A stretch of 64,000 nt of DNA, taken from assembly GCA_020848995.1 (NCBI GenBank), contig JADLHA010000048.1, positions 147,085 through 211,084 on the forward strand, given 5' to 3'. Source of the DNA: Saprospiraceae bacterium. Lineage in GTDB: Bacteria; Bacteroidota; Bacteroidia; Chitinophagales; Saprospiraceae. Shown piece after piece: positions 1 through 8,885 of the stretch (its first letter is position 1; the number at the start of each line of letters is the position of its first letter). Both the position numbers and the translations under genes were made by a program. Under the pieces are notes generated by a model. The model worked only from the letters and a program-made list of their open reading frames with translations, did not search any database and was not told the origin of the DNA.

Positions 1-818
1 GTGCTCAGAGAAATGTCATCATCTATTCACCACAAGGGGGAATGGACATCGAAAAGGTTGCTGAAGAAACTCCGGAACTGGTTTACAAAGAATTTATCGA
101 TCCGGTAATCGGTCTGATGGACTTCCAGGCTCGCAAGATTGCTTTCCGCCTTGGGCTCGAAGGAAAGGCATTTAAGGAAATGGGGGCGTTTGTCAAGGCA
201 TTGTACAAGCTTTTTGTGGAAAAGGACCTGACTTTGGCGGAAATCAATCCTACACTGATCAATGCTTCGGGATCTGTCGTGGCGGTTGACTGCAAGATGA
301 GTATCGACGACAACGCTCTGTACCGACATCCGGAATTGGAAGCCATGCGCGATGAAACAGAAGAAGATCCGGCTGAACTCGAGGCGCGTTCATATCATTT
401 GAACTATGTAAAACTGGACGGGAATGTCGGATGTATGGTCAACGGTGCCGGGCTTGCCATGGCTACTATGGACATCATCAAGCTCTCTGGTGGGAATCCT
501 GCAAATTTTTTGGATGTTGGAGGAACCGCAGACGCACAGAGAGTTGAACAGGCTTTTCGCATCATTTTAAAAGATCCTGCCGTAAAGGCGATCTTGGTCA
601 ATATATTTGGAGGCATCGTGCGATGCGACCGCGTGGCCCAAGGCATCGTGGATGCGTACCGGAACATGGGCAATATTGCTGTTCCGATCATCGTAAGACT
701 TCAGGGAACCAATGCCGAGCTCGCCAAGGAAATGATCGATGCTTCGGGTTTGAAAGTACATAGCGCCATTGCGCTGCAGGATGCCGCGGATCTGGTCAAA
801 TCCGTATTGTCAGAGTAA
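1..818 (+). CDS. sucC: Succinate-CoA ligase (ADP-forming) beta subunit, 5'-truncated by window edge
   Basis: C-terminal 271 residues of the ATP-grasp beta subunit of succinyl-CoA synthetase, which couples succinyl-CoA cleavage to ATP formation in the citric acid cycle. The reading frame is open to the window edge (first full codon at base 3), and residues typical of SucC precede the first internal ATG at 42 (IIYSPQGGMDIEKVAE), so that ATG is not the start. Seen: the GGMDIE segment, DVGGTAD, the phosphate-loop motif NIFGGIVRCD and the closing VRLQGTNAELA block. Full-length SucC is near 390-400 residues, so roughly 125 N-terminal residues lie upstream. The sucD partner is not in the window on this side. 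Identification is firm. Confidence 0.96.
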   Translation, partial: AQRNVIIYSPQGGMDIEKVAEETPELVYKEFIDPVIGLMDFQARKIAFRLGLEGKAFKEMGAFVKALYKLFVEKDLTLAEINPTLINASGSVVAVDCKMSIDDNALYRHPELEAMRDETEEDPAELEARSYHLNYVKLDGNVGCMVNGAGLAMATMDIIKLSGGNPANFLDVGGTADAQRVEQAFRIILKDPAVKAILVNIFGGIVRCDRVAQGIVDAYRNMGNIAVPIIVRLQGTNAELAKEMIDASGLKVHSAIALQDAADLVKSVLSE

Positions 819-841
819 GTGGAGTGTAACTTATTCGCCAT

Positions 842-860
842 GGGCAATTCATAACTGCCC
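842..860 (+). terminator. Weak hairpin after sucC
   Basis: GGGCA (842-846) pairs with TGCCC (856-860), with two more A-T pairs possible inside past a mismatch. The following bases are T/C-rich but not a clean T-run. Plausible weak terminator for sucC; structure only. Confidence 0.3.
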
Positions 861-885
861 TTCCCGTTTCAGATCAGCTAAGTAA

Positions 886-1079
886 ATGCTATTGAGTCTG
901 GAGTCCCGGGTATTTTATGGGATCATTCTCCGAGAGAATACCATCGAAGAATTCTATTTGCTGCCTCGTGTCGCTATTGATGAGCTGCAGTATCGCCTGG
1001 TATCATCATTGTCCGCGAGCGTGTACTTGATCGTGCAGAGATACTCCTGCAGATTGACGATAAAAGGGAAGACAGCTAG
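886..1079 (+). pseudogene. Possible frameshifted small ORF (unidentified)
   Basis: Within the 334-base gap between sucC and the lptF-like gene. An ATG at 886 opens a frame with protein-like composition (FYGIILRENTIEEFYLLP). Near base 990-1000 a protein-like reading continues in a different frame (PGIIIVRERVLDRAEILLQ), ending at TAG 1077-1079. Reading the two together would give a small protein of about 63 residues broken by one frameshift. I do not recognise a family. It may equally be chance in non-coding DNA; nothing else convincing lies in this gap besides the hairpins listed separately. Confidence 0.2.
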
Positions 1080-1133
1080 GGGACTTGACTGACGAATATT
1101 CTTTTCGGTCGCAGCAGGCTTGAGTCCCCAGCT
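1074..1133. repeat. Inverted repeat, 11-bp arms, downstream of lptF-like gene
   Basis: AGCTaGGGGACT (1074-1085) pairs with AGTCCCCAGCT (1123-1133): eleven base pairs with one bulged base and a 37-base loop. Read leftward it follows the lptF-like stop codon (1153) and is followed by a T-rich stretch, so it may end that transcript. The large loop is unusual for a simple terminator, so a small structured RNA element is an alternative. Confidence 0.35.
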
Positions 1134-1152
1134 CGGGATAGAAGAGTTCTCA

Positions 1153-2634
1153 TTACTTTAATGTACCCCTTGCGGTGCGGGATTTTATGAGCAGGCGAAG
1201 ATCCTGTATTGCATTCCGGTCCCGCATGGCGCTCCACGTGAGAAATACACCGGGAAGCACAAGGATTGCAACAGGAAGCCAAGCTCCAATCGTGCTGTCG
1301 ATCCTGAGTCCTTCCGAAAGTCGCTTGCAAAATGTATTCATCAGGATGTAGGCAACAAAAACCAATATGCAAAGGATCAGTGGATAACCGTAACCCCCTT
1401 TTCTTACAATGGCACCAAGGGGGGCACCAATAAATATGAATAGAAAACATACAAAAGCAAGGGCCTTTTTCAATTGTAATTCGTAATTGATTTTGGCAAT
1501 CAATTTGTACTGCTGCTTATCTTCTGATTTTTTGGAGTCCAACCTGTTTTTCTCGATTTCTACACTTCTCAAAACACTCAATCTGTATTTCGCATAATAA
1601 GCGGCATCACGATGCCTCCAAACGGTCAATAGACTATCAATTTCGAGGGCCTTTTTTTCAAGAAACCCGGGAATCTGCGACGGTGGGGGTGCTCCGGTTG
1701 GAGTGGGTGTACCAGAGATCTTATAAAGGTTACTCACCAGGAAACCCTCCCCCTGGGTGCTTGCAATGAGCGCGAGACTGTCGATTTCTGTTTGAAGCTG
1801 TTGGCTATTTTTCATTTTCCGGTCACCCCGAAAGAGTTCTTCATCCGTTCTGTCGAGTTCAAACTCGCTAAGATCGAATATTTTTGTCAGTTTTTCGAAG
1901 CCGATGATCACAAAGGGAAATTCCGTTTTCCGTGCGGATTGACGCTCCGGGTTTTGATATACAAAACCGTCGAACAATTCCATGACCAAATATCGTTGCT
2001 CCGGCGTCACGTACATCCGTCCATCTTTTGCTGAAATGACCGATACGTCTTTTGCTGTAGGCGATTTGCTCTGATCATAAATCAGAATGCCGCTTATATC
2101 TTTCCCATTCTCCGATTTTTCAGCAATGCGTATAGAGTACCCATAAAAATCGTTGTTGAAGACCCCTTCTTCCAGTCCCAGAGTTGGCTTTTGTCGCTTT
2201 AGGTCGTGCAATCTGCTGATGTACTTGAGATTCGACTTGGGTATGATCTGTTCTGAGCAAACGAGAGAAAAAAGTGCAATTGCGGCAGAGAGCAACATCA
2301 GAGGCATCATGATGCGAAACAGTGAAATGCCGGCCGATTTCATGGAGGCGAGTTCGTATCGCTCCCCCAGGTTGCCAAATTGAAATACTCCTGCCAGAAG
2401 TACGCCAATTGGCAGCGCCAGCGGCACAAGTGAAAACGAAAGGTAAAACAGGAATTCAAAGATTACAGCGATGCTTGCTCCCTTCCCGAGAATATCGTCC
2501 ACGTAAAGCCAAAAAACCTGCATGACGAGAACGAAGAGAGCCATGAAAAACGAAACCAGGAACGGAGGTAAGAACCCACGCACCAGCATCGCATCCAGTC
2601 GCTTGAGAACATTGAATTGTGAAAAGGGATCCAA
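1153..2634 (-). CDS. LptF/LptG-family permease (lipopolysaccharide export)
   Basis: 493-residue YjgP/YjgQ-family inner-membrane protein, a half of the LptFG pair that with LptB2 pulls lipopolysaccharide out of the inner membrane. Layout fits the family: basic N-terminus (LKRLDAMLVRGFLPPF), membrane helices at about 16-37, 55-80 and 105-125, a large periplasmic beta-jellyroll region (about 130-375), then three C-terminal helices (AFVCFLFIFIGAPLGAIVRKGG is the hallmark fourth helix). It resembles LptF of Bacteroidota more than LptG. No ATG lies near the N-terminus; the best start is TTG at 2634, only two codons outside the conserved block. It follows the SPOR gene by 29 bases, same strand, so they are probably cotranscribed. 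Confidence 0.85.
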   Translation of the reverse strand: MDPFSQFNVLKRLDAMLVRGFLPPFLVSFFMALFVLVMQVFWLYVDDILGKGASIAVIFEFLFYLSFSLVPLALPIGVLLAGVFQFGNLGERYELASMKSAGISLFRIMMPLMLLSAAIALFSLVCSEQIIPKSNLKYISRLHDLKRQKPTLGLEEGVFNNDFYGYSIRIAEKSENGKDISGILIYDQSKSPTAKDVSVISAKDGRMYVTPEQRYLVMELFDGFVYQNPERQSARKTEFPFVIIGFEKLTKIFDLSEFELDRTDEELFRGDRKMKNSQQLQTEIDSLALIASTQGEGFLVSNLYKISGTPTPTGAPPPSQIPGFLEKKALEIDSLLTVWRHRDAAYYAKYRLSVLRSVEIEKNRLDSKKSEDKQQYKLIAKINYELQLKKALAFVCFLFIFIGAPLGAIVRKGGYGYPLILCILVFVAYILMNTFCKRLSEGLRIDSTIGAWLPVAILVLPGVFLTWSAMRDRNAIQDLRLLIKSRTARGTLK

Positions 2635-2663
2635 TACCGGAAAATCTGTTCAACAATATTAAG

Positions 2664-3044
2664 TTAGTTCATGCCACGCTTTATAAAGTAAGGGATCCGG
2701 GCGATCTGCAATTTTACTGCCAATTTGTTCGCCAAGGCTTCGTCTGCAAAACTGTCGATGACGGCAGCGTAAAACTCTGATTCAGGGAAAACGACGATGC
2801 CTGCGCTACGGTAGCCTGCCTTATGCAACTCGCGGATCCTCTTTTCAGCATTCTGTGGAACAAGAAAGCTTCCGCTGACAATGTAAAATTTGGGTGTGAG
2901 GGTGTCAGGGGCGCTAAGAGTTGGGCTCCATGCCGGCCAATGATGGTTTGGTTTAAAATTGTCTGGCTCAGGAAGAGCAGGTAACTGCGGTGCCCAAGCC
3001 CAAAAAGGATAAATCAAAAGGTACATCCAATTGTACAATGCCAT
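2664..3044 (-). CDS. Small SPOR-domain protein
   Basis: 126 residues. The N-terminus is one hydrophobic stretch (about residues 3-22) acting as signal or anchor, followed by a proline-rich linker and then a C-terminal SPOR domain (about 52-126) recognised by FYIVSGSFLVPQNAEKRI and the LHKAGY turn. SPOR domains bind denuded (peptide-stripped) peptidoglycan glycan strands, often at the division site. The protein therefore likely sits in the periplasm bound to the wall. It is divergently placed against fmt and upstream of the LptF-type permease. A -7 element TAATTTTG for this strand is at 3076-3083, overlapping the fmt promoter on the other strand. What it recruits cannot be told from sequence. 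Confidence 0.75.
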   Translation of the reverse strand: MALYNWMYLLIYPFWAWAPQLPALPEPDNFKPNHHWPAWSPTLSAPDTLTPKFYIVSGSFLVPQNAEKRIRELHKAGYRSAGIVVFPESEFYAAVIDSFADEALANKLAVKLQIARIPYFIKRGMN

Positions 3045-3065
3045 TTAAGATATGAACTGCAGTTG

Positions 3066-3094
3066 TTGAATCTGGCAAAATTAGGCTTTATTTG
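3066..3094 (+). promoter_or_regulatory. Bacteroidota-type promoter of fmt
   Basis: TTG at 3066-3068, an 18-base spacer, and TTTATTTG at 3087-3094, one mismatch from TAnnTTTG. It places the transcript start near 3100 and so argues that the upstream in-frame TTG at 3092 is not the fmt start. Confidence 0.5.
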
Positions 3095-3112
3095 TGGCCA
3101 AATTCCTGCAAT

Positions 3113-4027
3113 TTGCGCATAATATTCATGGGGTCGCCCGAATTTGCCGTTCCTTTTCTGGCGGCGCTCCACAAATACCATGAGGTTGTCGCGGTTGTGA
3201 CCGCCCCGGACAAAGCTGCCGGCCGGGGCCATGGACTGCAAATGACTGCAGTAAAAAGAAGGGCTCAGGAAGACGGGTTAACGGTGTTGCAACCTTCAAA
3301 TTTGAAAGGGAGGCAGTTTCAAGAAACACTTCGTGCAGTCAATGCAGATGTTTCGGTGGTGGTTGCCTTTCGCATCCTTCCGGTATCTGTCCTAGAAATA
3401 CCCCGGCTGGGATCGATCAACGTTCACGCCAGCCTCCTGCCCCAATACCGAGGGGCTGCCCCGATCCAGCGTGCCATCATGGCTGGCGAAAGCCTTACTG
3501 GACTTACGGTCTTCCAACTCGATTCACAGGTTGATACCGGGTGCATCCTCGGTCAACTGCCGATACCCATTGGACCCGAAATGACCGGGGGAGCACTTCA
3601 CGACGTCATGGCACATCATGGGCCACCGTTCCTGCTTTCCGTGTTGGAAGACTTTGAACAGGGAAAATTGAGCTGCCTTCCCCAAGATGATTCAATGGCC
3701 AGCTTTGCTCCGAAGATATTTCGCGATGATTGTCACATCAACTGGCAGGCATCGGTATCAACTATCTTTAATCACATCCGGGCTCTGTCTCCCTACCCCT
3801 GTGCCTGGTTTGTTTGGAATGGTCTGGAGATTAAAATCATCACTGCAAGCCCTGCCACCCAGATGAGCGCTGGGGCGCCGGGCAGCTTGTTTATTTACAA
3901 CAAGCGTTTGTACGCGAGCTGTGTCGACGGCTGCATTGAATTGTTGCAGATCAAACCTCCGGGGAAACAGGCCATGGATGGCCTCTCCTTTGCAAACGGA
4001 TATCCCGTTGATAGACGATTCATTTAG
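3113..4027 (+). CDS. fmt: Methionyl-tRNA formyltransferase
   Basis: Transfers a formyl group from 10-formyltetrahydrofolate to initiator Met-tRNA. N-terminal Rossmann-type catalytic domain (about 1-200) starts with RIIFMGSPEFAV and holds the family signature NVHASLLPQYRGAAPIQ, giving the catalytic Asn and His, and the catalytic Asp in the VDTG stretch. The shorter C-terminal domain binds tRNA. Start chosen at TTG 3113, which gives the canonical N-terminus MRIIFMG and 304 residues; an in-frame TTG at 3092 lies inside the -7 promoter element. The 3' end overlaps the convergent ABC gene by 8 bases. The def gene that often accompanies fmt is not here. Confidence 0.94.
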   Translation: MRIIFMGSPEFAVPFLAALHKYHEVVAVVTAPDKAAGRGHGLQMTAVKRRAQEDGLTVLQPSNLKGRQFQETLRAVNADVSVVVAFRILPVSVLEIPRLGSINVHASLLPQYRGAAPIQRAIMAGESLTGLTVFQLDSQVDTGCILGQLPIPIGPEMTGGALHDVMAHHGPPFLLSVLEDFEQGKLSCLPQDDSMASFAPKIFRDDCHINWQASVSTIFNHIRALSPYPCAWFVWNGLEIKIITASPATQMSAGAPGSLFIYNKRLYASCVDGCIELLQIKPPGKQAMDGLSFANGYPVDRRFI

Positions 4028-5717
4028 GAGCTGCCTCGAGCAATGCCCGCGTATAGGGATTTTTGGGAGACTGCACGAGTTCCTCCGCCGGACCGGTTTC
4101 CACAATGACGCCATCTTTCAACACAATGATCTGGTCTGCAATGAAATGAACCACGGAAAGGTCATGGCTGATAAACAGGTAGCTCAAACCATACAAAGAC
4201 TGAAGCTCCTTTAAGAGGTTTAAAACCTGAGCCTGAACCGAAATGTCCAAAGCGGAAACCGCCTCGTCGCAAATGAGCAGGCGCGGACCTACGGCAAGTG
4301 CCCGCGCTATGCAAATGCGCTGGCGCTGGCCACCTGAGAACTGGTGCGGATAACGGTCAAAGTGATCGGATTCCAGCCCGACAATGCGCAGCAATTCACA
4401 GGCTTTCTCCCGTCTGTCCGAATCGTTGGCATGAAGCCGGTGTATTTCCATAGGTTCGACAATAGCCCGCCCAATGCGCTGCCGGGGGTTCAATGAAGAA
4501 AAGGGATCCTGGAAAACCATTTGGATTTCCTTTCTGAACTGCTGAATTCTGCTCCTGGGGCCGTTGAGGAGTTCTCCCTTATAGCGTATGGAGCCCTTCG
4601 AATTCCGGATCAACTGAACAATGCTTCGGCCAATGGAACTTTTTCCCGATCCGGACTCGCCGACCACCCCGAGCGCTTCCCCTTCGCGGATCGAAAAACT
4701 CACTCCTTTGACGGCATGCAATCCAGGAGCAAGTGCGAACCAAGATTGTTCTGACTTCTTATAGACAACATCCAGGCCATCGACTTCTAAAAGCGTTGCT
4801 GCCTTCGAAAGCTGATGCCTGCGGACCTGAAGCTCTTCTGTGGTGATTAACCTGGGTTTTGAGCTGATTCCGGCATCGCTATTTTCTGTAAAATCGCCCA
4901 ACGTCTGCAGTTTTGCGACCTTTCGGTAAAGAGGTGGCCGGCAGTGGAGCAGTCCACGGGTATATGGGTGTTGGGGGCTACTGAAAACGCTGGCGGTTGG
5001 GCCTTGCTCTAAGATGCTGCCCTTCTTCATGACTGCGACTTCCGAACACAAAGCACGGACCAATGCAAGGTCATGGCTGATAAACAGAATGGAACAGCCA
5101 AGCTCCTCGTTGATCTGCTGGAAGAGCTCCATGATCTTTTGCTGGGTTCTCACGTCAAGTGCCGTGGTCGGCTCGTCTGCTATGACCAACTTTGGCGACA
5201 GAATGATGGCCTGGGCAATGAGGACTCGCTGAACCTGTCCACCCGATAGCTCAAATGGGTAAGAGCGGTAAATGCGGCGGGGATTTTCCAAGCCAACCTT
5301 GTGGAAGGTATCTAAAACTTGTTCCTCCATCTCCCGGGAACCAACCCGCTTGTGAGCGCGAATAACCTCCTCTACCTGGAAACCACACCGCAAGACGGGG
5401 TTGAGGGCTGACATCGCTTCCTGGAAAACGATGGAAATGTGTTGCCCCCGGATGCACCTCATTTCACTTTCGGTCAACTGCAACAAGTCCTGGGGAGCGC
5501 CCGATCCGCAATACAAAATGCAGCCACTTCGGATGCGGGCGGAAGGATCGAGCAATTTAAGGATGCTGTATGCGGTAAGGGTTTTACCCGAACCACTTTC
5601 TCCGACCAGCCCAGTTGCCCTGCCCTCAGGAATGATTAAATGGACCCCGCGCAGCGCGTCAGAAGAGGGATCCTGGCCAAATCCAATCGATAATTGCCGG
5701 AGTTCGAGCAGATTCAT
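4020..5717 (-). CDS. Peptide-type ABC transporter, two fused ATPase domains
   Basis: 565 residues containing two complete ATPase domains of the oligopeptide/nickel (Dpp/Opp) class in one chain, like GsiA or YejF. Domain 1: Walker A GESGSGKT at 39-46, signature LSGGQVQR, Walker B LVIADEPTTALD. Domain 2 (from about 315): Walker A GESGSGKS, signature FSGGQRQR, Walker B LLICDEAVSALD, where Ala replaces the usual Pro. Each domain carries the C-terminal extension (PYTRGLL, PYTRALL) of this class. Such proteins energise import of peptides or glutathione by partner permeases and a binding protein; none of those partners is nearby, so it works with components coded elsewhere. Convergent 8-base overlap with fmt; divergent from the AsmA-like gene. 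Confidence 0.9.
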   Translation of the reverse strand: MNLLELRQLSIGFGQDPSSDALRGVHLIIPEGRATGLVGESGSGKTLTAYSILKLLDPSARIRSGCILYCGSGAPQDLLQLTESEMRCIRGQHISIVFQEAMSALNPVLRCGFQVEEVIRAHKRVGSREMEEQVLDTFHKVGLENPRRIYRSYPFELSGGQVQRVLIAQAIILSPKLVIADEPTTALDVRTQQKIMELFQQINEELGCSILFISHDLALVRALCSEVAVMKKGSILEQGPTASVFSSPQHPYTRGLLHCRPPLYRKVAKLQTLGDFTENSDAGISSKPRLITTEELQVRRHQLSKAATLLEVDGLDVVYKKSEQSWFALAPGLHAVKGVSFSIREGEALGVVGESGSGKSSIGRSIVQLIRNSKGSIRYKGELLNGPRSRIQQFRKEIQMVFQDPFSSLNPRQRIGRAIVEPMEIHRLHANDSDRREKACELLRIVGLESDHFDRYPHQFSGGQRQRICIARALAVGPRLLICDEAVSALDISVQAQVLNLLKELQSLYGLSYLFISHDLSVVHFIADQIIVLKDGVIVETGPAEELVQSPKNPYTRALLEAAPK

Positions 5718-5769
5718 GTTGCAAAGTAATTAAATCCTTCACAGGAGGGCCAGAAAACCAATCCCCGGC

Positions 5770-5777
5770 TAAATTTG
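5770..5777 (+). promoter_or_regulatory. -7 element TAAATTTG of the asmA-like gene
   Basis: Exact TAnnTTTG match 11 bases before the ATG at 5789. No TTG is found at the usual upstream distance, so support is partial. Confidence 0.35.
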
Positions 5778-5788
5778 TTTTTTACTCT

Positions 5789-8700
5789 ATGAAGAAACGC
5801 ATTCTCACCGTCCTCGCTGGATTTATCGCTTTACTCCTGACGGCCGCCGTGGCCATCCCACTTTTCTTTGGGGACGCGGTGGCCGAGCAAGTAAAGAAGT
5901 CCATCAATGCCAACATCGATGGCAAAGTTGATTTTAGCGACTTTAAACTAAGTCTTTTTAGCGATTTTCCTGATCTATCGCTCCATGTGGAAAATCCAAC
6001 ATGCTACAGTTTTGTGGGAAGCGATACTACGGGCTTATTCAAGTCGAAGTCAGCCAGAGTTGCAGTGAATGCCTGGAATGTATTGCTTGGCAAAGAGAGT
6101 CTCGTAGTCAAAGGTCTCCACATCGATTCAGCTGAAGTCAATTTGGTACAATACGACAGCCTTCTGGCCAATTACATGCTGATAAGCGCAACAGCCACGA
6201 CAGCAGATTCCGGTTCCCAGACGATGGAGTTTTCGCTTGAGGATTTTTCAATTGTTGGTTCAACCATCCATTGGGAATCGAGGCCTGATAACATGTTGTT
6301 GGTTGCCAGTGGCCTTAATCATAGAGGAACGATTGAGCAGAGTGCCGGCAACCAGGATATCCGCTCTGACTTGAACATCGGGTCACTCACGCTGTCGTCA
6401 GGACTCCTCACCCTTTTAAAGGAAGTGAACATTGCATCTGAATCCCATATCCGCATAAAAGAGCGTGGTACTCGGTTCGAGATCAGCAATTCCAATTTTC
6501 AACTCAACCGTTTTGCGCTTAGGGTTGAGGGGTCTGTTGACCTCCGGGGGGACAGCCTCCTTCTGGGCCTTCAATTTGAGTCTCCAGGTACACAATTTAA
6601 GGAGCTCTTTAGTCTGATCCCCGATGCTTATACGGCAGATTTCGATCGTGCAGTATCGTCTGGATCATTCTCCTTTCAGGGTTCTCTTGAGGGATTGTAT
6701 CTCCCCGAGGGAAAATCCTATCCGAAATGGAATGTTGCCATCGGTGTTGATGATGGGACCTTTGTCTATCCCGGAAAATCAATGGGCATTTCCGACGTAA
6801 CAATCAGAGCGTTGAGCCGCAATACCCAAACGGATTTAAGCGATGCGTTTATCTCGGTCGATACGGCAGCCTTTTTACTCAATCGAGAACGCATAAATGC
6901 AAAGCTTTATGCAGATAAACTGACTGATGACCCGCATTTGCGTGGCAACATCAAGGGAAAGCTCGACCTCGCCCAGGTTGGCGAATTTTATCCGATGGAT
7001 CCCGGGGCCTCCCTTGGTGGAAAATTGGATCTCGACCTGCGATTTGATGCACACCAATCTGCCATTGTGCAGGAGCGCTACGATGAATTCGTATTCCACG
7101 GTTATCTGAACGGTACAGGTATCCGTTTCGCACAAGCAAACGTACCGGCTCTATCCATTCCCAGGGCGCACATCGAATTTCTACCCTCAAGGTTGAGTAT
7201 TGATCATGCCGACATCGTTTTCGGAAATAGTGACTTTTCGGTTTCGGGTACTATGCAAAATCCGCTTATTTTATGGTCTGATCATTCGCCTGTTGTGATG
7301 AATTTAAATCACCATTCAACAAAGATCGATGTAGATGAGCTGATGGGCCTCCCTTCCAAACCTGCTTCCTCAGGTTCAACATCCACCCCTACCGGGCCTT
7401 TTAAACGGCTTACTGTGAATTTTATTAGTTCGATCGAGGCACTGGATTATGAAACATACCACTGTACCAAAATTTCGGGCGGAGGGAAGTTAAACGGCAA
7501 TGAGCTTAGGATCGATCCAGCGGAGGCTACCGTAAACGGCAGCACGCTGGCAGGCAAAATGACTTTTGATAACCTGATGGATTTCATGCTGGATACATTT
7601 CCTTTGCGAGGGGCGATCGATTTTGAAGCTTTGACCATTGACCTTGATCAACTTATGGGAAGTGGAGGGCAAACTGTGGCTGCAGCCACAGCACCTTTTG
7701 TCCTGCCATCCGGATTTGACCTCGACATCCGTGGGCGTGCGGGCAAAGTTCTTTACGCTCCACTGCAGTTAAATGAGCTTGCGCTTACTGCCAAACTTAC
7801 CGGACAGCAGTTTGTTATGGAGAAAATTACGGCCAAGGCAGCAGGTGGTCAAATGGTATTGCAGGGCTTGTTTGAAACCCCTCCTGGCAAGGCGCCTGTA
7901 TTCGATCTGAAATACGACATTAACCGAATCGAATTTAAAAGGGCTGTTGAATCTTTTTCGACGTTTTCTGCCGCAGCTCCTTTGTTTCGATACATCGACG
8001 GGTTCTTCAACAGCAGCCTTATTTTTCAGGGCACCCTGGCCCCTTCGGGAATACCTGATCTCAACAGCCTTACCGTTAACGGTCTGATCGAAACACTAGA
8101 GGGCTCCATTAAGGGTTTTGAGCCTCTGAAGCGGATCGCTGAAAAAACAGGTCTTCGAGAAATTGGAAATTTAAACATTTCAAACTCCAGGAACTGGTTT
8201 AATATTGAACAGGGTATTGTCCAAGTCAAAGAATTCGACAAGCGCATAGGAGAGCTGCGTGTTGTTGTGGATGGAAATCATCGCATTTTGGGTCCTATGG
8301 ATTACAAAATACTCATCGATCTTCCTGAGGGAAAGACCAGTCAATACCTCAAGGCAGCACGTATCGATGAGGGAATGAAATTGTACAACGAGTTTATGGC
8401 TAAGGCCGGAATTGACAAGACCTTTTCAGCAGAGTTGGATTTGCTGGTTGGACTAAAGGGTACGATATTAGCGCCGGAAGTCAGCGTGCGGATTCAACCT
8501 TCAGGAAAAGAAGAAAGCGAACCTGCAGGGGAAAGAGTTGTCGAAGCAGTAAAGGAAAAAATTGCCGACTCGATACGAAGCACCGCTTCAGAGGTCCGTG
8601 AAAAAGTCGAACGCGCAGTTGAGGATAAAGCCAGAGCGGCATCAGATAGTATTGAAAACCTGGCGAAACGAAAGATTGAGCAGGCTAAGGAGGATGCAGA

Positions 8701-8872
8701 AAGCAAAATCAGACAACAAATTGATACCCTTGTGGGAAGTAAGGCAGGCGATGCCCTCAAAAAGCCACTGGACTCACTTTCCGGAAAAATTCTCAAGGAA
8801 CCGGGGAAAGCGGTTGATAGCATTAAGTCTAGACTAAAGGAGTGGAATCCTTTTAAAAAGGAAAAGAAGTAG
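5789..8872 (+). CDS. AsmA-family envelope protein with long charged helical tail
   Basis: 1027 residues. One N-terminal membrane helix (about 5-27) anchors a long periplasmic beta-rich body; the start MKKRILTVLAGFIALLL and the following KVDFSDFKLSLFSDFPDLSLHVEN block are typical of AsmA-like proteins, which with TamB and YhdP are thought to bridge the periplasm and move phospholipids to the outer membrane. The body repeats short segments of the type G..DL..L.L. The last 130 residues are different: highly charged, Ala/Glu/Lys/Arg-rich, with an 11-residue-like periodicity (VEAVKEKIADSIRS, VREKVERAVEDKARAASD), predicted as long amphipathic helix. The gene ends in a hairpin shared with the convergent neighbour. 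Exact substrate unknown. Confidence 0.8.
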   Translation: MKKRILTVLAGFIALLLTAAVAIPLFFGDAVAEQVKKSINANIDGKVDFSDFKLSLFSDFPDLSLHVENPTCYSFVGSDTTGLFKSKSARVAVNAWNVLLGKESLVVKGLHIDSAEVNLVQYDSLLANYMLISATATTADSGSQTMEFSLEDFSIVGSTIHWESRPDNMLLVASGLNHRGTIEQSAGNQDIRSDLNIGSLTLSSGLLTLLKEVNIASESHIRIKERGTRFEISNSNFQLNRFALRVEGSVDLRGDSLLLGLQFESPGTQFKELFSLIPDAYTADFDRAVSSGSFSFQGSLEGLYLPEGKSYPKWNVAIGVDDGTFVYPGKSMGISDVTIRALSRNTQTDLSDAFISVDTAAFLLNRERINAKLYADKLTDDPHLRGNIKGKLDLAQVGEFYPMDPGASLGGKLDLDLRFDAHQSAIVQERYDEFVFHGYLNGTGIRFAQANVPALSIPRAHIEFLPSRLSIDHADIVFGNSDFSVSGTMQNPLILWSDHSPVVMNLNHHSTKIDVDELMGLPSKPASSGSTSTPTGPFKRLTVNFISSIEALDYETYHCTKISGGGKLNGNELRIDPAEATVNGSTLAGKMTFDNLMDFMLDTFPLRGAIDFEALTIDLDQLMGSGGQTVAAATAPFVLPSGFDLDIRGRAGKVLYAPLQLNELALTAKLTGQQFVMEKITAKAAGGQMVLQGLFETPPGKAPVFDLKYDINRIEFKRAVESFSTFSAAAPLFRYIDGFFNSSLIFQGTLAPSGIPDLNSLTVNGLIETLEGSIKGFEPLKRIAEKTGLREIGNLNISNSRNWFNIEQGIVQVKEFDKRIGELRVVVDGNHRILGPMDYKILIDLPEGKTSQYLKAARIDEGMKLYNEFMAKAGIDKTFSAELDLLVGLKGTILAPEVSVRIQPSGKEESEPAGERVVEAVKEKIADSIRSTASEVREKVERAVEDKARAASDSIENLAKRKIEQAKEDAESKIRQQIDTLVGSKAGDALKKPLDSLSGKILKEPGKAVDSIKSRLKEWNPFKKEKK

Positions 8873-8885
8873 TATGACTACTTCT
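8865..8885. terminator. Palindromic hairpin containing both stop codons
   Basis: AGAAGTAGT (8865-8873) and ACTACTTCT (8877-8885) pair perfectly around a 3-base loop. The stop codon of the AsmA-like gene (8870-8872) and that of the convergent lipoprotein gene (8878-8880) lie in opposite arms. Leftward transcripts continue into a T-rich run (best terminator reading); rightward the T-run is poor. Confidence 0.6.
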
